The notes under the pieces were generated by a model. The model saw only the letters and a list, made by a program, of their open reading frames with translations, made no database searches and was not told the DNA's origin. Of a DNA stretch of 64,000 bases, positions 1 to 8,396 are shown one piece after another. Position numbers and translations under genes: made by a program. The stretch covers positions 846,001 through 910,000 of the forward strand of contig NC_007643.1 in assembly GCF_000013085.1 (NCBI RefSeq), read 5' to 3'. Source of the stretch: Rhodospirillum rubrum ATCC 11170 (lineage in GTDB: Bacteria > Pseudomonadota > Alphaproteobacteria > Rhodospirillales > Rhodospirillaceae). Position 1 is the first letter of the stretch. Every line of letters starts with the position of its first letter.

Positions 1-1857
1 TCTTCTGCCGTTGGACAAATTTCCACCAATTTGATGACCGCCCGCTTCAAGGGAAAAGCCTTTTTAAGCCATGGCGATCCCGCCCTTGCCGCCGATGTGC
101 AAGAGCTTGGCCGCAAAAGCGCCGCTCTTCTGGGCGAGGCCAACAGCCATAACCTGACCGAGGCCGATCGCGGCCTTCTTGCCAGGATCGAAAGCGGGGT
201 CACCGCCTATTTCGCCGCCTTCTCCAAGATCATCGGTCTGCAGCGCCAGCGCGAGGAGGCCTATGCCACCCTGGTCAGCCTGGGTCCCGATCTCGATCGG
301 GCGATGGCCGGACTGCTTGATGGCGTTTATGGCGTCGGGTCGATCGAGGCGACGATGGAGGTTGCCAAGACGATCCGCGCCCTGCAGACCGCGCGCATCC
401 ACACCACCTTTTTCGTTCTCGACGGTGGGCTTGATCGCTTCGGCAAGGCCGAGGAATCCTTTCACGAGGTCCGCGACCGGCTGATCCGCCTGCGCCCGAG
501 CCTCGGAGCGGGGGAGGAGGGGCAGACTATCGACGGTCTTCTTCAGCGGATCGCGGTCTATGGCCGGGCGCTAGAGCATCTTCGCGGCGCGGTGAACGCC
601 CGCCAGGACTTGGTCAGCGGGACCATGGATGTGGTCGGCCCCCAGGTCTCGGCCCTGACCGGCGAGATGCAGAAGCGGGTGGGCGAGGAGCAGATGCGCC
701 TGGGCGCCGTCGTCAAGGATGACATCGCCCGTGGTCTGGCGATGGGGGCCGGGGCGATCGTTCTGGCGATCCTTCTCGGCGGCGGCGCCGCCATCGTCAT
801 CGGCCGCAGCGTCGCCGGCCCCGCCCGGGCGCTGACCCTGGCGATGGGCCGTCTGGCCGACAAGGATATGGCGGTCGATATTCCGGCCGTCGACCAGACC
901 GACGAGATCGGCCGCATGGCCAAGGCGGTTTTGGTGTTCAAGGAGAACATGATCCGCGCCGACGCCCTTGACGCCAAGCAAAAGGCCGAGGCGGAGCGCC
1001 GCGACGAAAGGGCCAAGAGGATCATGGAGATCAACGCCGCCTTCGATCGCGAGGTCGGCGGCGTGATCGGCGTGGTCTCGACGGCGACGGTGCAATTGCG
1101 CGCCACGTCGGAGAGCATGTCGGCGATCGCCGAGGAAACCAGCGCCCAGGCGGCGGCGGTTTCGGCGGCGGCCGAACAGGCCTCGGCCAATGTTCAGACG
1201 GTCAGCGCCGCGGCCGAGGAGCTTTCGGCCTCGATCGAGGAGATCTCGCGTCAGGTCAGCAATTCGACCGCCGTGGCCAGCGAAGCCGCCGACCATGCCG
1301 GCCAGACCCGCGAGGCCGTCCGCAATCTGGAGGATTCGGCCGCCCAGATCGGCGAGGTCGTCAAGATCATCACCAATATCGCCAATCAGACCAATCTGCT
1401 GGCCTTGAACGCCACGATCGAGGCGGCGCGGGCCGGCGAGGCGGGCAAGGGCTTCGCCGTGGTCGCCGGCGAGGTCAAGACCCTGGCCAGCCAGACGGCC
1501 AAGGCCACCGAGGAGATCGCCCAACGCATCGCCAAGGTGCAGGAGGAGACCGAGGCGGCGGTCACGGCGATCGAGGCGATCAGTGCGGCCATCGGCACGG
1601 TGCGCGAGGTCAGCACCTCGATCGCCAGCGCCGTCGAAGAGCAAAACGCCGCCACCGGTGAAATCGCCCGCAACGTTGTCGAGGCGGCGGCCGGCACCCG
1701 CGAAGTTTCAAGCACGGTGGTCGGCGTGCATCAGGCGGCCACCCAGTCCGGGGGCGCCGCCGTCGAGGTTCAGCAGGCGGCTCGCGACGTCGATACCCAG
1801 GCTACTTTGCTGCGCGAGTTGATCACCCGTTTCCTGGCAGAGGTGCGCGCCGCCTGA
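1..1857 (+). CDS. Methyl-accepting chemotaxis protein (5' end outside window)
   Basis: Membrane chemoreceptor that would signal to CheA/CheW. The frame is open to base 1, and a TTG at 31 is only an internal codon, so the true start and first membrane segment lie upstream of the window. The visible part has a helical sensor region, a membrane segment around residues 245-265 counted from base 1 ([18 protein letters not shown]), a HAMP linker ending near [14 protein letters not shown], and a long MA signalling domain. The conserved hairpin tip reads [20 protein letters not shown], followed by [15 protein letters not shown]. The ligand cannot be read from the sequence. Family assignment is firm; the start is unknown. 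Confidence 0.93.
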   Translation, partial: SSAVGQISTNLMTARFKGKAFLSHGDPALAADVQELGRKSAALLGEANSHNLTEADRGLLARIESGVTAYFAAFSKIIGLQRQREEAYATLVSLGPDLDRAMAGLLDGVYGVGSIEATMEVAKTIRALQTARIHTTFFVLDGGLDRFGKAEESFHEVRDRLIRLRPSLGAGEEGQTIDGLLQRIAVYGRALEHLRGAVNARQDLVSGTMDVVGPQVSALTGEMQKRVGEEQMRLGAVVKDDIARGLAMGAGAIVLAILLGGGAAIVIGRSVAGPARALTLAMGRLADKDMAVDIPAVDQTDEIGRMAKAVLVFKENMIRADALDAKQKAEAERRDERAKRIMEINAAFDREVGGVIGVVSTATVQLRATSESMSAIAEETSAQAAAVSAAAEQASANVQTVSAAAEELSASIEEISRQVSNSTAVASEAADHAGQTREAVRNLEDSAAQIGEVVKIITNIANQTNLLALNATIEAARAGEAGKGFAVVAGEVKTLASQTAKATEEIAQRIAKVQEETEAAVTAIEAISAAIGTVREVSTSIASAVEEQNAATGEIARNVVEAAAGTREVSSTVVGVHQAATQSGGAAVEVQQAARDVDTQATLLRELITRFLAEVRAA

Positions 1858-1990
1858 GGGCGGGGCGCGGCTTGCGCGAAACCGGTCGGCGCCGTCGCAT
1901 TTGGCCGCTTGGCGTCGGCCCCAAGGCGTCCTTAATATAGGAGACCATCGCCCGAGAAGCGGGCGACACGACGCTCAGGAGGATTGGGCG

Positions 1991-2746
1991 GTGATCTGCA
2001 AGGGCGCCCGCAGGCTACTTGGGTGGGGAGGGGTGGCCGCGCTGCTTGGCCTTGGCTGCCTTCCCGCCCTGGCCGCGGCCGATCCGCCGGCGCCGACCCA
2101 CCGGCTTGTCGTGTCATCGACCTATTGGCCTCCCTATGCCGGATCAGGATTGCCCGACGGGGGAACGGTCGTCGCTCCGATCGCCGCCGCCTTGCGCGAG
2201 ATCGGGGTGATTCTGGAGGTCATCTATGTTCCCTGGCCGCGCGCGGTCAGCCTGTTTGCCGAAGGCGATGTCGATGGCTTCCTGCCGACCTATGATCGCC
2301 ATGGTCAATCCTGTCAGCTGTCCGAGCCGGTTCTTGACACGGTGCTCGGGTTCGTCGAACGGGTCGACGCGCCGGTTCGCTGGGCGTCGTTGAGCGATCT
2401 CGCCGGTCTGCGGATCGGGTCGGTCTTGGGCTATTCGAATTCGCCCGAGTTCGACCGCCTGGTCGCCAGCGGGGTGCTGACCACCGAGGTGGTGACGAAT
2501 GATCTTCGCAATGTTCTGAAGGTTGCCGCCGGACGGCTGGCCCTGGCCATCATCGATCGCGATGTGTTCGATCACCTGATGGCCCATGACCCTGAAGCGC
2601 GGGCGGTGGCCCATCAGGTGCGCTTCAGCCGGCGGGTTTTGGCGATCCGGCCGATTTTTCTTTGCCTGCGCGCCTCGGAGAGCATGGCCGAGGTCCTCGC
2701 CCGGATCAATCGCGCCTTGCGTTTTCAGACCTTGGGCGATCCGTGA
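1991..2746 (+). CDS. Periplasmic solute-binding protein, family 3 type
   Basis: Probable 251-residue secreted binding protein of the SBP_bac_3 (amino-acid/polar solute) fold. The GTG at 1991 is chosen because AGGAGGA lies at 1977-1983, seven bases upstream. It is followed by a signal peptide (basic GARRLLGWG, hydrophobic core, ALAAAD cleavage region). The mature part opens with LVVSSTYWPPYAGSGLPDGG, typical of the family, and carries the WPRAVSLFAEGDVDGFLP stretch of the substrate lobe. No permease or ATPase lies next to it. It may be an orphan binding protein or may work with the chemoreceptor upstream, but that is inference. Confidence 0.75.
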   Translation: MICKGARRLLGWGGVAALLGLGCLPALAAADPPAPTHRLVVSSTYWPPYAGSGLPDGGTVVAPIAAALREIGVILEVIYVPWPRAVSLFAEGDVDGFLPTYDRHGQSCQLSEPVLDTVLGFVERVDAPVRWASLSDLAGLRIGSVLGYSNSPEFDRLVASGVLTTEVVTNDLRNVLKVAAGRLALAIIDRDVFDHLMAHDPEARAVAHQVRFSRRVLAIRPIFLCLRASESMAEVLARINRALRFQTLGDP

Positions 2747-2759
2747 ACCCGGGTTGTCA

Positions 2760-2819
2760 GGGCGCGCTCAAAAGGTCTCGTCAAGACGACCGCCCCGATG
2801 GGACGTGTTGAGCGCGCCC
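2760..2819. terminator. Long inverted repeat between convergent genes
   Basis: Perfect 12-bp arms GGGCGCGCTCAA (2760-2771) and TTGAGCGCGCCC (2808-2819) enclose a 36-base loop with a smaller TCGTC/GACGA palindrome. It lies between the stop of the binding-protein gene and the stop of the convergent MarR gene, so a two-way terminator is the simplest reading. There is no clear T-run. Confidence 0.5.
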
Positions 2820-2840
2820 GTGATCTTGGCGGGACCGGGC

Positions 2841-3335
2841 TCAGTTGGCGCCGAAGCGGATATGATCGGTCCAGGCCCGCTCCAGGCGGAGCAGGGCGCC
2901 ATTGGCCATTGACAGCGACGAGTCATCAAGCCCCTGGTCGGGCAACAGGCCGGCCAGACGCGATTGCATGGCGCGCAGGGCCTCGCACAGGGCCAAGCCC
3001 TTGTCCGTCAAACGCAGGCGGGTGGCCCGGCGATCGTGGGCGCTGCGCTCCTGGGCGATATAGCCGGTTTCCGTGAGCTTCTTGATGTTATAGGACACGT
3101 TCGAGCCATGGTAATAGCCGCGATCCTTGAGATCGCGGATCACCACATCTTCGGTCCCGACGTTATGAAGAAGAAGGGCCTGGACGGCGTTGATATCTTC
3201 CACGTTCAGGCGCCGCAGCTCGGCGCGAATCACATCAAGAAAGTGGCGGTGCAATCTTTCGATCAATTGCACCATCTCCTGGTATTGGTCCGTCAAGATT
3301 ACCCCTAACTTCGGCCGAAACGACGACGCCCGCAT
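2841..3335 (-). CDS. MarR-family regulator, LdtR-like
   Basis: Winged-helix transcription factor of 164 residues. The N-terminal part LTDQYQEMVQLIERLHRHFLDVIRAEL and the recognition region GYYHGSNVSYNIKKLTETGYI followed by the wing DRRATRLRLTDKG match the alphaproteobacterial LdtR/MarR group. ATG at 3335 is preferred to an in-frame TTG at 3362; family members start near here. It follows chrR on the same strand by about 50 bases, so it is probably the third gene of the rpoE-chrR unit. The family binds small ligands, but none can be named here. Confidence 0.8.
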   Translation of the reverse strand: MRASSFRPKLGVILTDQYQEMVQLIERLHRHFLDVIRAELRRLNVEDINAVQALLLHNVGTEDVVIRDLKDRGYYHGSNVSYNIKKLTETGYIAQERSAHDRRATRLRLTDKGLALCEALRAMQSRLAGLLPDQGLDDSSLSMANGALLRLERAWTDHIRFGAN

Positions 3336-3387
3336 TCTTTCGTCAAAAGCCCGCGAAAGCAAGGGGGCAAGCCGGTTAAAGGTATCC

Positions 3388-4062
3388 TTAGAAACCGGTG
3401 AAGGGCTGCATCAGGCGCGGGATCATGCCCATGTAGCGCAAAGGGCCTTCTGTCACGACCAGACACAGGCAATCCTGGCCGTCGGTGATCGGTTGGTGGA
3501 CCCTGTCGGCTTCGACCTCGGCGACATCCCCCCGGGCGAAGCGCTCCGAGCGATCCTGAAAGGCCCCCGCCAGCACCAGGGTGTATTCCTGCCCATGGTG
3601 ACCGTGCCGGGGAAGGGCGGTCTTGGGGGCGATCTTTAACAAATGGGCATTGCCTCCGCCGGCGGTGCGCGGCAACAGGGCAATCTGCCGGATGCCCGGG
3701 GCGATCGCCCTCCACGGCAAGGTGGCGGCCGAAGGATCGGCAAGGTGACGGCGCAAGGGGGCGGGCAGCAGGGCCGCCTCGCCCATGGGCGGCGGCAGGC
3801 GGGAAGCCGTGGCGCGGGTCGGGGACGGGGCGGCCGGGGTGTCGAGGCGGGCGAGAACGGCGTCGAGGGCGCCCTCGGCCAAAGCCAAGGGGGCCATCTC
3901 CTCGAGAAGCGCCCCGCCCAGGGCCTCCAGATGGTCGACGGCACCCCGGCAATGCGGGCAGAGGGTCAGATGGGCGGCGACGATCAGGCTCGCCCCCTCG
4001 CCCAGGACTCCCGCCGCATAGGCGGCGAGCAGGCTTTCGCTCGGGTGGTGGGACAGGGTCAT
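3388..4062 (-). CDS. chrR: ChrR-type zinc anti-sigma factor
   Basis: Cytoplasmic anti-sigma factor of 224 residues. The N-terminal zinc anti-sigma domain shows H31-x3-C35-x2-C38 (AHLTLCPHC). The C-terminal cupin has metal-ligand candidates H153, H155, E159 and H189. In Rhodobacter sphaeroides, ChrR holds RpoE inactive until singlet oxygen is present, and the cupin domain is needed for that response. The start overlaps the rpoE stop by four bases (ATGA), so the two are translated in a coupled way. Assignment is strong because domain order, ligands and neighbour all agree. Confidence 0.93.
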   Translation of the reverse strand: MTLSHHPSESLLAAYAAGVLGEGASLIVAAHLTLCPHCRGAVDHLEALGGALLEEMAPLALAEGALDAVLARLDTPAAPSPTRATASRLPPPMGEAALLPAPLRRHLADPSAATLPWRAIAPGIRQIALLPRTAGGGNAHLLKIAPKTALPRHGHHGQEYTLVLAGAFQDRSERFARGDVAEVEADRVHQPITDGQDCLCLVVTEGPLRYMGMIPRLMQPFTGF

Positions 4063-4679
4063 CGCACTTCGTCTCCAACAGATCCGCGCACCTTGGAAAA
4101 GGCCAAACGCAAACGGGATTTCACGGTTCCAAGGGGTAGGCCAAGACGATCGGCAACTTCGACGTGGGTCAGATCTTCGAAAAAAGCCAGCCTGACCACC
4201 TCGGCCTGATCGGCGGGCAGGGATCGCAAAGCCGTTCGCACCCGGGTCTCGCGCTGGTCCTTTTCGATGAGGATATCGGCCGCATCGGGACTTGAGGGTT
4301 CGAGCAAGGGATCCTCGGGGTCGATCTCGGGTCGTCTCTCCTTACGCAACATGTCGATGCGCAGATTACGCGCGATGGTGAAAATCCAGGTCGCGGCTCC
4401 CGCTTTCGTCGGATCGAAGCGCTCGGCCTTGCGCCAGACCATCAACAACGCCTCCTGGGCCACTTCCTCGGCGCTGGCGTCATTGGCACCCAGGCGCCGC
4501 AGATAGGATTTCAACCGCGGGGCGTAGTGGGTGAAAAGCGTGGCGAAGGCGGCGCGATCGCCCGAGCGGGCGATGGCGACGATCAGCGCGCCGTGATCGG
4601 CGCCGTCGGCGGCGGGAGAGGGGGGAGGGGCCGGGGAGGCCGGGGTCGCCGTCGAACCGGGCGCGGTCGGACTGGGCAT
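4059..4679 (-). CDS. rpoE: ECF sigma factor RpoE (ChrR-controlled group)
   Basis: Alternative sigma factor of 206 residues. Region 2 is YAPRLKSYLRRLGANDASAE through WIFTIARNLRIDMLRKERRP, and region 4 is SLPADQAEVVRLAFFEDLTH with the helix-turn-helix GLPLGTVKSRLRLAFSKVR. ATG 4679 is chosen because a purine-rich GGAAAGGGA precedes it; an upstream in-frame codon at 4769 would add a 30-residue tail without family support. It is paired with chrR, so it should drive the photo-oxidative (singlet oxygen) response. I see no RpoE-type promoter on its own strand upstream. Confidence 0.92.
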   Translation of the reverse strand: MPSPTAPGSTATPASPAPPPSPAADGADHGALIVAIARSGDRAAFATLFTHYAPRLKSYLRRLGANDASAEEVAQEALLMVWRKAERFDPTKAGAATWIFTIARNLRIDMLRKERRPEIDPEDPLLEPSSPDAADILIEKDQRETRVRTALRSLPADQAEVVRLAFFEDLTHVEVADRLGLPLGTVKSRLRLAFSKVRGSVGDEVR

Positions 4680-4811
4680 CAGTGAAAGTCCCTTTCCGGT
4701 GCCAAGGGTCAGCAAGAGGCGGAGGGCGCCCCAAACCCAAAGGATGGGAGCGCACAGCGGGCTTTTCATCCGTCCCGTGTGCTCACCGGTCCAGCAAATT
4801 TCATACCTGAC

Positions 4812-4840
4812 TGATCTCGCGCGTGGCGCGCTGCGTAAAC
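4812..4840 (+). promoter_or_regulatory. Candidate RpoE-dependent promoter
   Basis: TGATCT at 4812-4817, 18 bases, then TAAAC at 4836-4840. As I recall it, the R. sphaeroides RpoE consensus is TGATCC-N18-TAAxx, so this is a near-exact match in sequence and spacing. Transcription would start near 4847, about 58 bases ahead of the ATG at 4905 of the lipid-modification operon, directly beside rpoE-chrR. Confidence 0.65.
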
Positions 4841-4904
4841 AGGACCATATGGCTTGAGAGATAAAATCGAAAGGCTGGATTTCTTCGTCGTAGGGGAACG
4901 CGTT

Positions 4905-6290
4905 ATGACCCAGGTATCCTCCGCCTCGTTTCGTCCCCCCTCCGGCCGGCTTGATATCGCCGTCGTCGGTACGGGCATTGCGGGCAGTGCCGCGGCTTGG
5001 CTGTTGTCAGGCCGACACGCCGTCACGATCTATGAAGCCGACCAGCGGCCGGGGGGGCATACCCATACGGTCGCGGTGCGCACGCGCGGTGGCGCCAGCA
5101 TCGTCGTCGACACCGGCTTCATCGTTTATAACGAGCCGAACTATCCCAATCTGGTCGCGCTGTTTGATCATCTGGGGGTGAAGACGCGGCCCAGCGACAT
5201 GTCGTTTTCGGTTTCGGCCGATGGCGGCGGGCTGGAGTATTCCGGGGCCGGTCTTGGGGGATTGCTGGCCCAGCCGGTCAATCTCGTGCGCCCGCGTTTC
5301 TGGGCGATGATGCGCGATCTCGTGCGCTTTTACCGCGGGGCGCCGGCGGTTCTGGAGGCGCCCGACGCCGACCACCTGACCCTTGGCGACCTGCTTAAGC
5401 GCGGCGGCTATTCCCAAGCCTTCATCGAGGATCATCTGCTGCCGATGGGCGGGGCGATCTGGTCGTCTTCGACCCGCGACATGGCCGATTATCCCGCCCG
5501 GGCCTTCATCAGCTTCTTTCAGAACCACGCCCTGCTCGACCTGGGGGCGCGGCCGCTGTGGCGGACGGTCGCCGGCGGCAGTCGGGAGTATCTTAACCGC
5601 CTGATCGATCGCACCAAGGGGTCGTTCCGCCTGGGGATCGGGGCGCGGCGGATCTTCCGCGACGCCCAGGGTGTGCGCATCGAGGCGACCGATGGCGGCA
5701 TCACCCGCCACGATCACGTTCTTATCGCCACCCATGCCGATCAGGCGCTGGCGATGCTGGGCGATCCCTCGGCCGAGGAGGCCCGCCTGCTTGGCCCCTT
5801 CGCCTATCAAGCCAATGATGTCTGGCTGCACCAGGACGATACCTTGATGCCGCGCCGCCGCCGCGCCTGGGCGGCCTGGAACGCGCTGACCGACCGGCGC
5901 TCGCCCGACAGCCCGCCGACGGTGACCTATTGGATGAACCGGCTTCAGGGGCTTGATCCGGCCCATCCGGTGTTCATCACCCTCAATCCATCCCACGCCC
6001 CGGCCGCCGACAGCGTGCTTGGACGCTACGCCTATGACCATCCGCTGTTCACCCTGGCCACCATCGCCGCCCAAAAAGAGCTGTGGCGTCTGCAGGGCGT
6101 CCAAAGGACATGGTTCTGCGGCAGCTATTTCGGCGCCGGCTTCCACGAGGACGCGCTGCAATCGGGCTTGCTGGCGGCCGAACGCCTGGGCGGGGTGCGC
6201 CGGCCGTGGACGGTGGAGAAGGAAAACGCCCGCCTTGCCCCCTGGCCGGCGGCCGGCGCCGGCTCGACCGGCCGCGAGGTGGCGGCATGA
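4905..6290 (+). CDS. FAD-dependent amine-oxidase-like oxidoreductase
   Basis: Flavoprotein of 461 residues. The N-terminus has the dinucleotide fold IAVVGTGIAGSAAAWLL followed by YEADQRPGGHTHTV, and the C-terminus has WFCGSYFGAGFHEDALQSGL, the usual second FAD contact. Such proteins are constantly found next to DUF1365 and cyclopropane-fatty-acid synthase genes. ATG 4905 has GGGGAA just upstream and lies downstream of the predicted promoter start; an upstream TTG at 4854 is less likely. First gene of the operon. Context suggests oxidation or desaturation of membrane acyl chains, but the substrate is not visible. Confidence 0.85.
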   Translation: MTQVSSASFRPPSGRLDIAVVGTGIAGSAAAWLLSGRHAVTIYEADQRPGGHTHTVAVRTRGGASIVVDTGFIVYNEPNYPNLVALFDHLGVKTRPSDMSFSVSADGGGLEYSGAGLGGLLAQPVNLVRPRFWAMMRDLVRFYRGAPAVLEAPDADHLTLGDLLKRGGYSQAFIEDHLLPMGGAIWSSSTRDMADYPARAFISFFQNHALLDLGARPLWRTVAGGSREYLNRLIDRTKGSFRLGIGARRIFRDAQGVRIEATDGGITRHDHVLIATHADQALAMLGDPSAEEARLLGPFAYQANDVWLHQDDTLMPRRRRAWAAWNALTDRRSPDSPPTVTYWMNRLQGLDPAHPVFITLNPSHAPAADSVLGRYAYDHPLFTLATIAAQKELWRLQGVQRTWFCGSYFGAGFHEDALQSGLLAAERLGGVRRPWTVEKENARLAPWPAAGAGSTGREVAA

Positions 6291-7108
6291 GGGGGGGCAC
6301 GCTCTATCACGGGACCGTCTTGCACAATCGGCTGCGGCCCCGGCGCCATCGCATGTCCTATAAGGTTTTTTCCCTGCTCGTCGATATCGACGCCCTTCCC
6401 GAGCTTGACCGCAAGCTGCGGCTGTTCGCCCACAACGGCTTCGCCCTGTTTGGCGTTCACGACCGCGACCATGGGGCGGCCGATGGCGGCGCGTTGCGCC
6501 CCTATATCGAAGGCGAACTGGCCCGGGCCGGCATCGACCTGGGCGGCGGGCGGATCGACCTTCTCTGCTACCCCAGGGTGCTTGGTTATGTGTTCAATCC
6601 ATTAAGCGTTTACTACTGCCGTGATGGCGAGGGGGTATTGCGAGCGATCGTCTATGAGGTTCGCAACACCTTCGGCCAGCGCCATTCCTATTTGATCCCG
6701 GTGACCGGCGAGACCGGCGTCGTCCGTCAGGACTGCCCCAAGGAATTCTATGTCTCGCCGTTCATGGAGATGGCCTGCACCTATCACTTCCGTCTGGTCC
6801 CCCCCGAAGCCGAGATCGTTGCCGGATCGTCGCTGGCGGTGAGCATCGAAGAGGACGACGCCGAAGGCCCGCTGTTCTTCGCCAGTTTCGCAGGCGAGGC
6901 CGAGGCCTTAAGCGACGGTGCCCTGGTACGGGCCTTCCTGCGCTATCGGCTGATGACCCTCAAGGTCATGGGCGCCATCCATTGGGAAGCCCTCAAGCTG
7001 GTGATCAAGGGAATGCGTCTGCTGCCCCGGCCCCCGCCCCCGGCCGAGCCCGTCACCATTCTTCCCTCCCCCCCCATCCCCGCCCCGGACTCCCCTGCCG
7101 CGAGGTAA
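6287..7108 (+). CDS. DUF1365 family protein
   Basis: Protein of 273 residues. The start codon overlaps the stop of the FAD oxidoreductase (ATGA at 6287). It opens with LYHGTVLHNRLRPRRHRMSYKVFSLLVDID and contains CYPRVLGYVFNPLSVYYCRD and EVRNTFGQRHSYLIP, all typical of DUF1365. The biochemical role is unsettled; the family travels with the flavoprotein upstream and the methyltransferase downstream. A Pro-rich tail ends the protein. Confidence 0.88.
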   Translation: MRGGTLYHGTVLHNRLRPRRHRMSYKVFSLLVDIDALPELDRKLRLFAHNGFALFGVHDRDHGAADGGALRPYIEGELARAGIDLGGGRIDLLCYPRVLGYVFNPLSVYYCRDGEGVLRAIVYEVRNTFGQRHSYLIPVTGETGVVRQDCPKEFYVSPFMEMACTYHFRLVPPEAEIVAGSSLAVSIEEDDAEGPLFFASFAGEAEALSDGALVRAFLRYRLMTLKVMGAIHWEALKLVIKGMRLLPRPPPPAEPVTILPSPPIPAPDSPAAR

Positions 7109-7112
7109 GACC

Positions 7113-8396
7113 ATGCTGACCAAAAAGACCGCTTCGGCCCTGGTTCTGGCCATGAGCACCCTGCTTCCCGGACTCGGTCCGGCCCAACCCTGGAGCCGGG
7201 CGCTGGCCCGCCTTGCCGAAGGCCTGCGCCTGGGCCGTCTGACCGTGGTTTTTCCCGATGGCACCCAGCGCGTCATCAGCGGCCGCGACGGCGACGCCGG
7301 GGGGCGGGGCGTGTTGATCTTGCGCTCCGACGCCGCCGCCCGGGCGCTGTTCCTGGGCGGGGATACCGGCTTCGCCGAAGCCTATATGGATGGATTATGG
7401 GATAGCCCGGATCTGACCGCCCTGATCGGTCTGGCGGCGGTCAACCAGCGGGCTTTGGGGACCAATGATTTCGGCGGCCTTGGCCCGGTGCGCCTGCTTG
7501 ATCGCCTGCGCCACCGCCTGCGCCGCAACTCCAAGCGCGGGGCCAAGCGCAACATCGCCTATCACTATGACCTGGGCAACGCCTTCTATCAGGGGTGGCT
7601 TGATCCCTCGATGACCTATTCTTCGGCCTTGTTCGAGGGCGAGAGCGAAAGCCTGGAGGCGGCGCAGACCCGGAAATATCAAAGGCTGGCCGCCCTGCTT
7701 TCCCTGGAGCCGGGGATGAGGGTGCTGGAGATCGGCTGCGGCTGGGGGGGCTTCGCCGAACTGGCGGCGCGCGATTACGGCGTCGAGGTTGTCGGCATCA
7801 CCCTGTCCCAGGAACAATTGAGCTGGGGGCGCGAGCGCATCCGCCGCGCCGGCCTGGAGGGCAAGGTCGATCTGCGTTTGCAAGACTACCGCGATGTCAC
7901 CGGCCAGTTCGACCGCGTGGTTTCGATTGAGATGTTCGAGGCGGTGGGGCAGGACCATTGGCCGATCTATTTCGAGAGCCTGCGCGCGCGGTTGAAGCCC
8001 GGCGGGCTGGCGGCCCTGCAGGTGATCACCATCGCCGCCGATCGCTTCGAGGATTACCGCTCGGGGGCGGATTTCATCCAGAAGCATATTTTCCCCGGCG
8101 GCATGCTGCCCTCGGTGCCGCGTCTTCTCGAGGCTATCGACAAGGCCGGGCTGGTGGGGGCGGAGGTTCAGCGCTTCGGCCTGTCCTATGCCCGCACCCT
8201 TGATCTGTGGCAGCGCGCCTTTCAGCACGCCTGGCCGCGATTGGCTGGCGAGACGGGCTTCAGCGACCGCTTCCGCCGGATGTGGGAGTATTATTTCGCC
8301 TATTGTCAGGCCGGATTCACCGAAGGGATCATCGACGTCGGCTTCTATACCGCCCAGCGGCCGGACGAGGATCCCCGCGCTCCCACCGACCGATGA
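7113..8396 (+). CDS. cfa: Cyclopropane-fatty-acyl-phospholipid synthase family methyltransferase
   Basis: Uses S-adenosylmethionine to modify the double bond of unsaturated phospholipid acyl chains in the membrane. 427 residues. The SAM site VLEIGCGWGGFAELA lies at about 204-217, preceded by NIAYHYDLGNAFYQGWLDPSMTYSSALF and followed by VVSIEMFEAVGQDHW and FIQKHIFPGGMLPS, all Cfa landmarks. GAGGT lies six bases before the ATG. Members of this family also make methylated or furan fatty acid precursors in photosynthetic alphaproteobacteria, so the exact product here is open. Confidence 0.9.
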   Translation: MLTKKTASALVLAMSTLLPGLGPAQPWSRALARLAEGLRLGRLTVVFPDGTQRVISGRDGDAGGRGVLILRSDAAARALFLGGDTGFAEAYMDGLWDSPDLTALIGLAAVNQRALGTNDFGGLGPVRLLDRLRHRLRRNSKRGAKRNIAYHYDLGNAFYQGWLDPSMTYSSALFEGESESLEAAQTRKYQRLAALLSLEPGMRVLEIGCGWGGFAELAARDYGVEVVGITLSQEQLSWGRERIRRAGLEGKVDLRLQDYRDVTGQFDRVVSIEMFEAVGQDHWPIYFESLRARLKPGGLAALQVITIAADRFEDYRSGADFIQKHIFPGGMLPSVPRLLEAIDKAGLVGAEVQRFGLSYARTLDLWQRAFQHAWPRLAGETGFSDRFRRMWEYYFAYCQAGFTEGIIDVGFYTAQRPDEDPRAPTDR

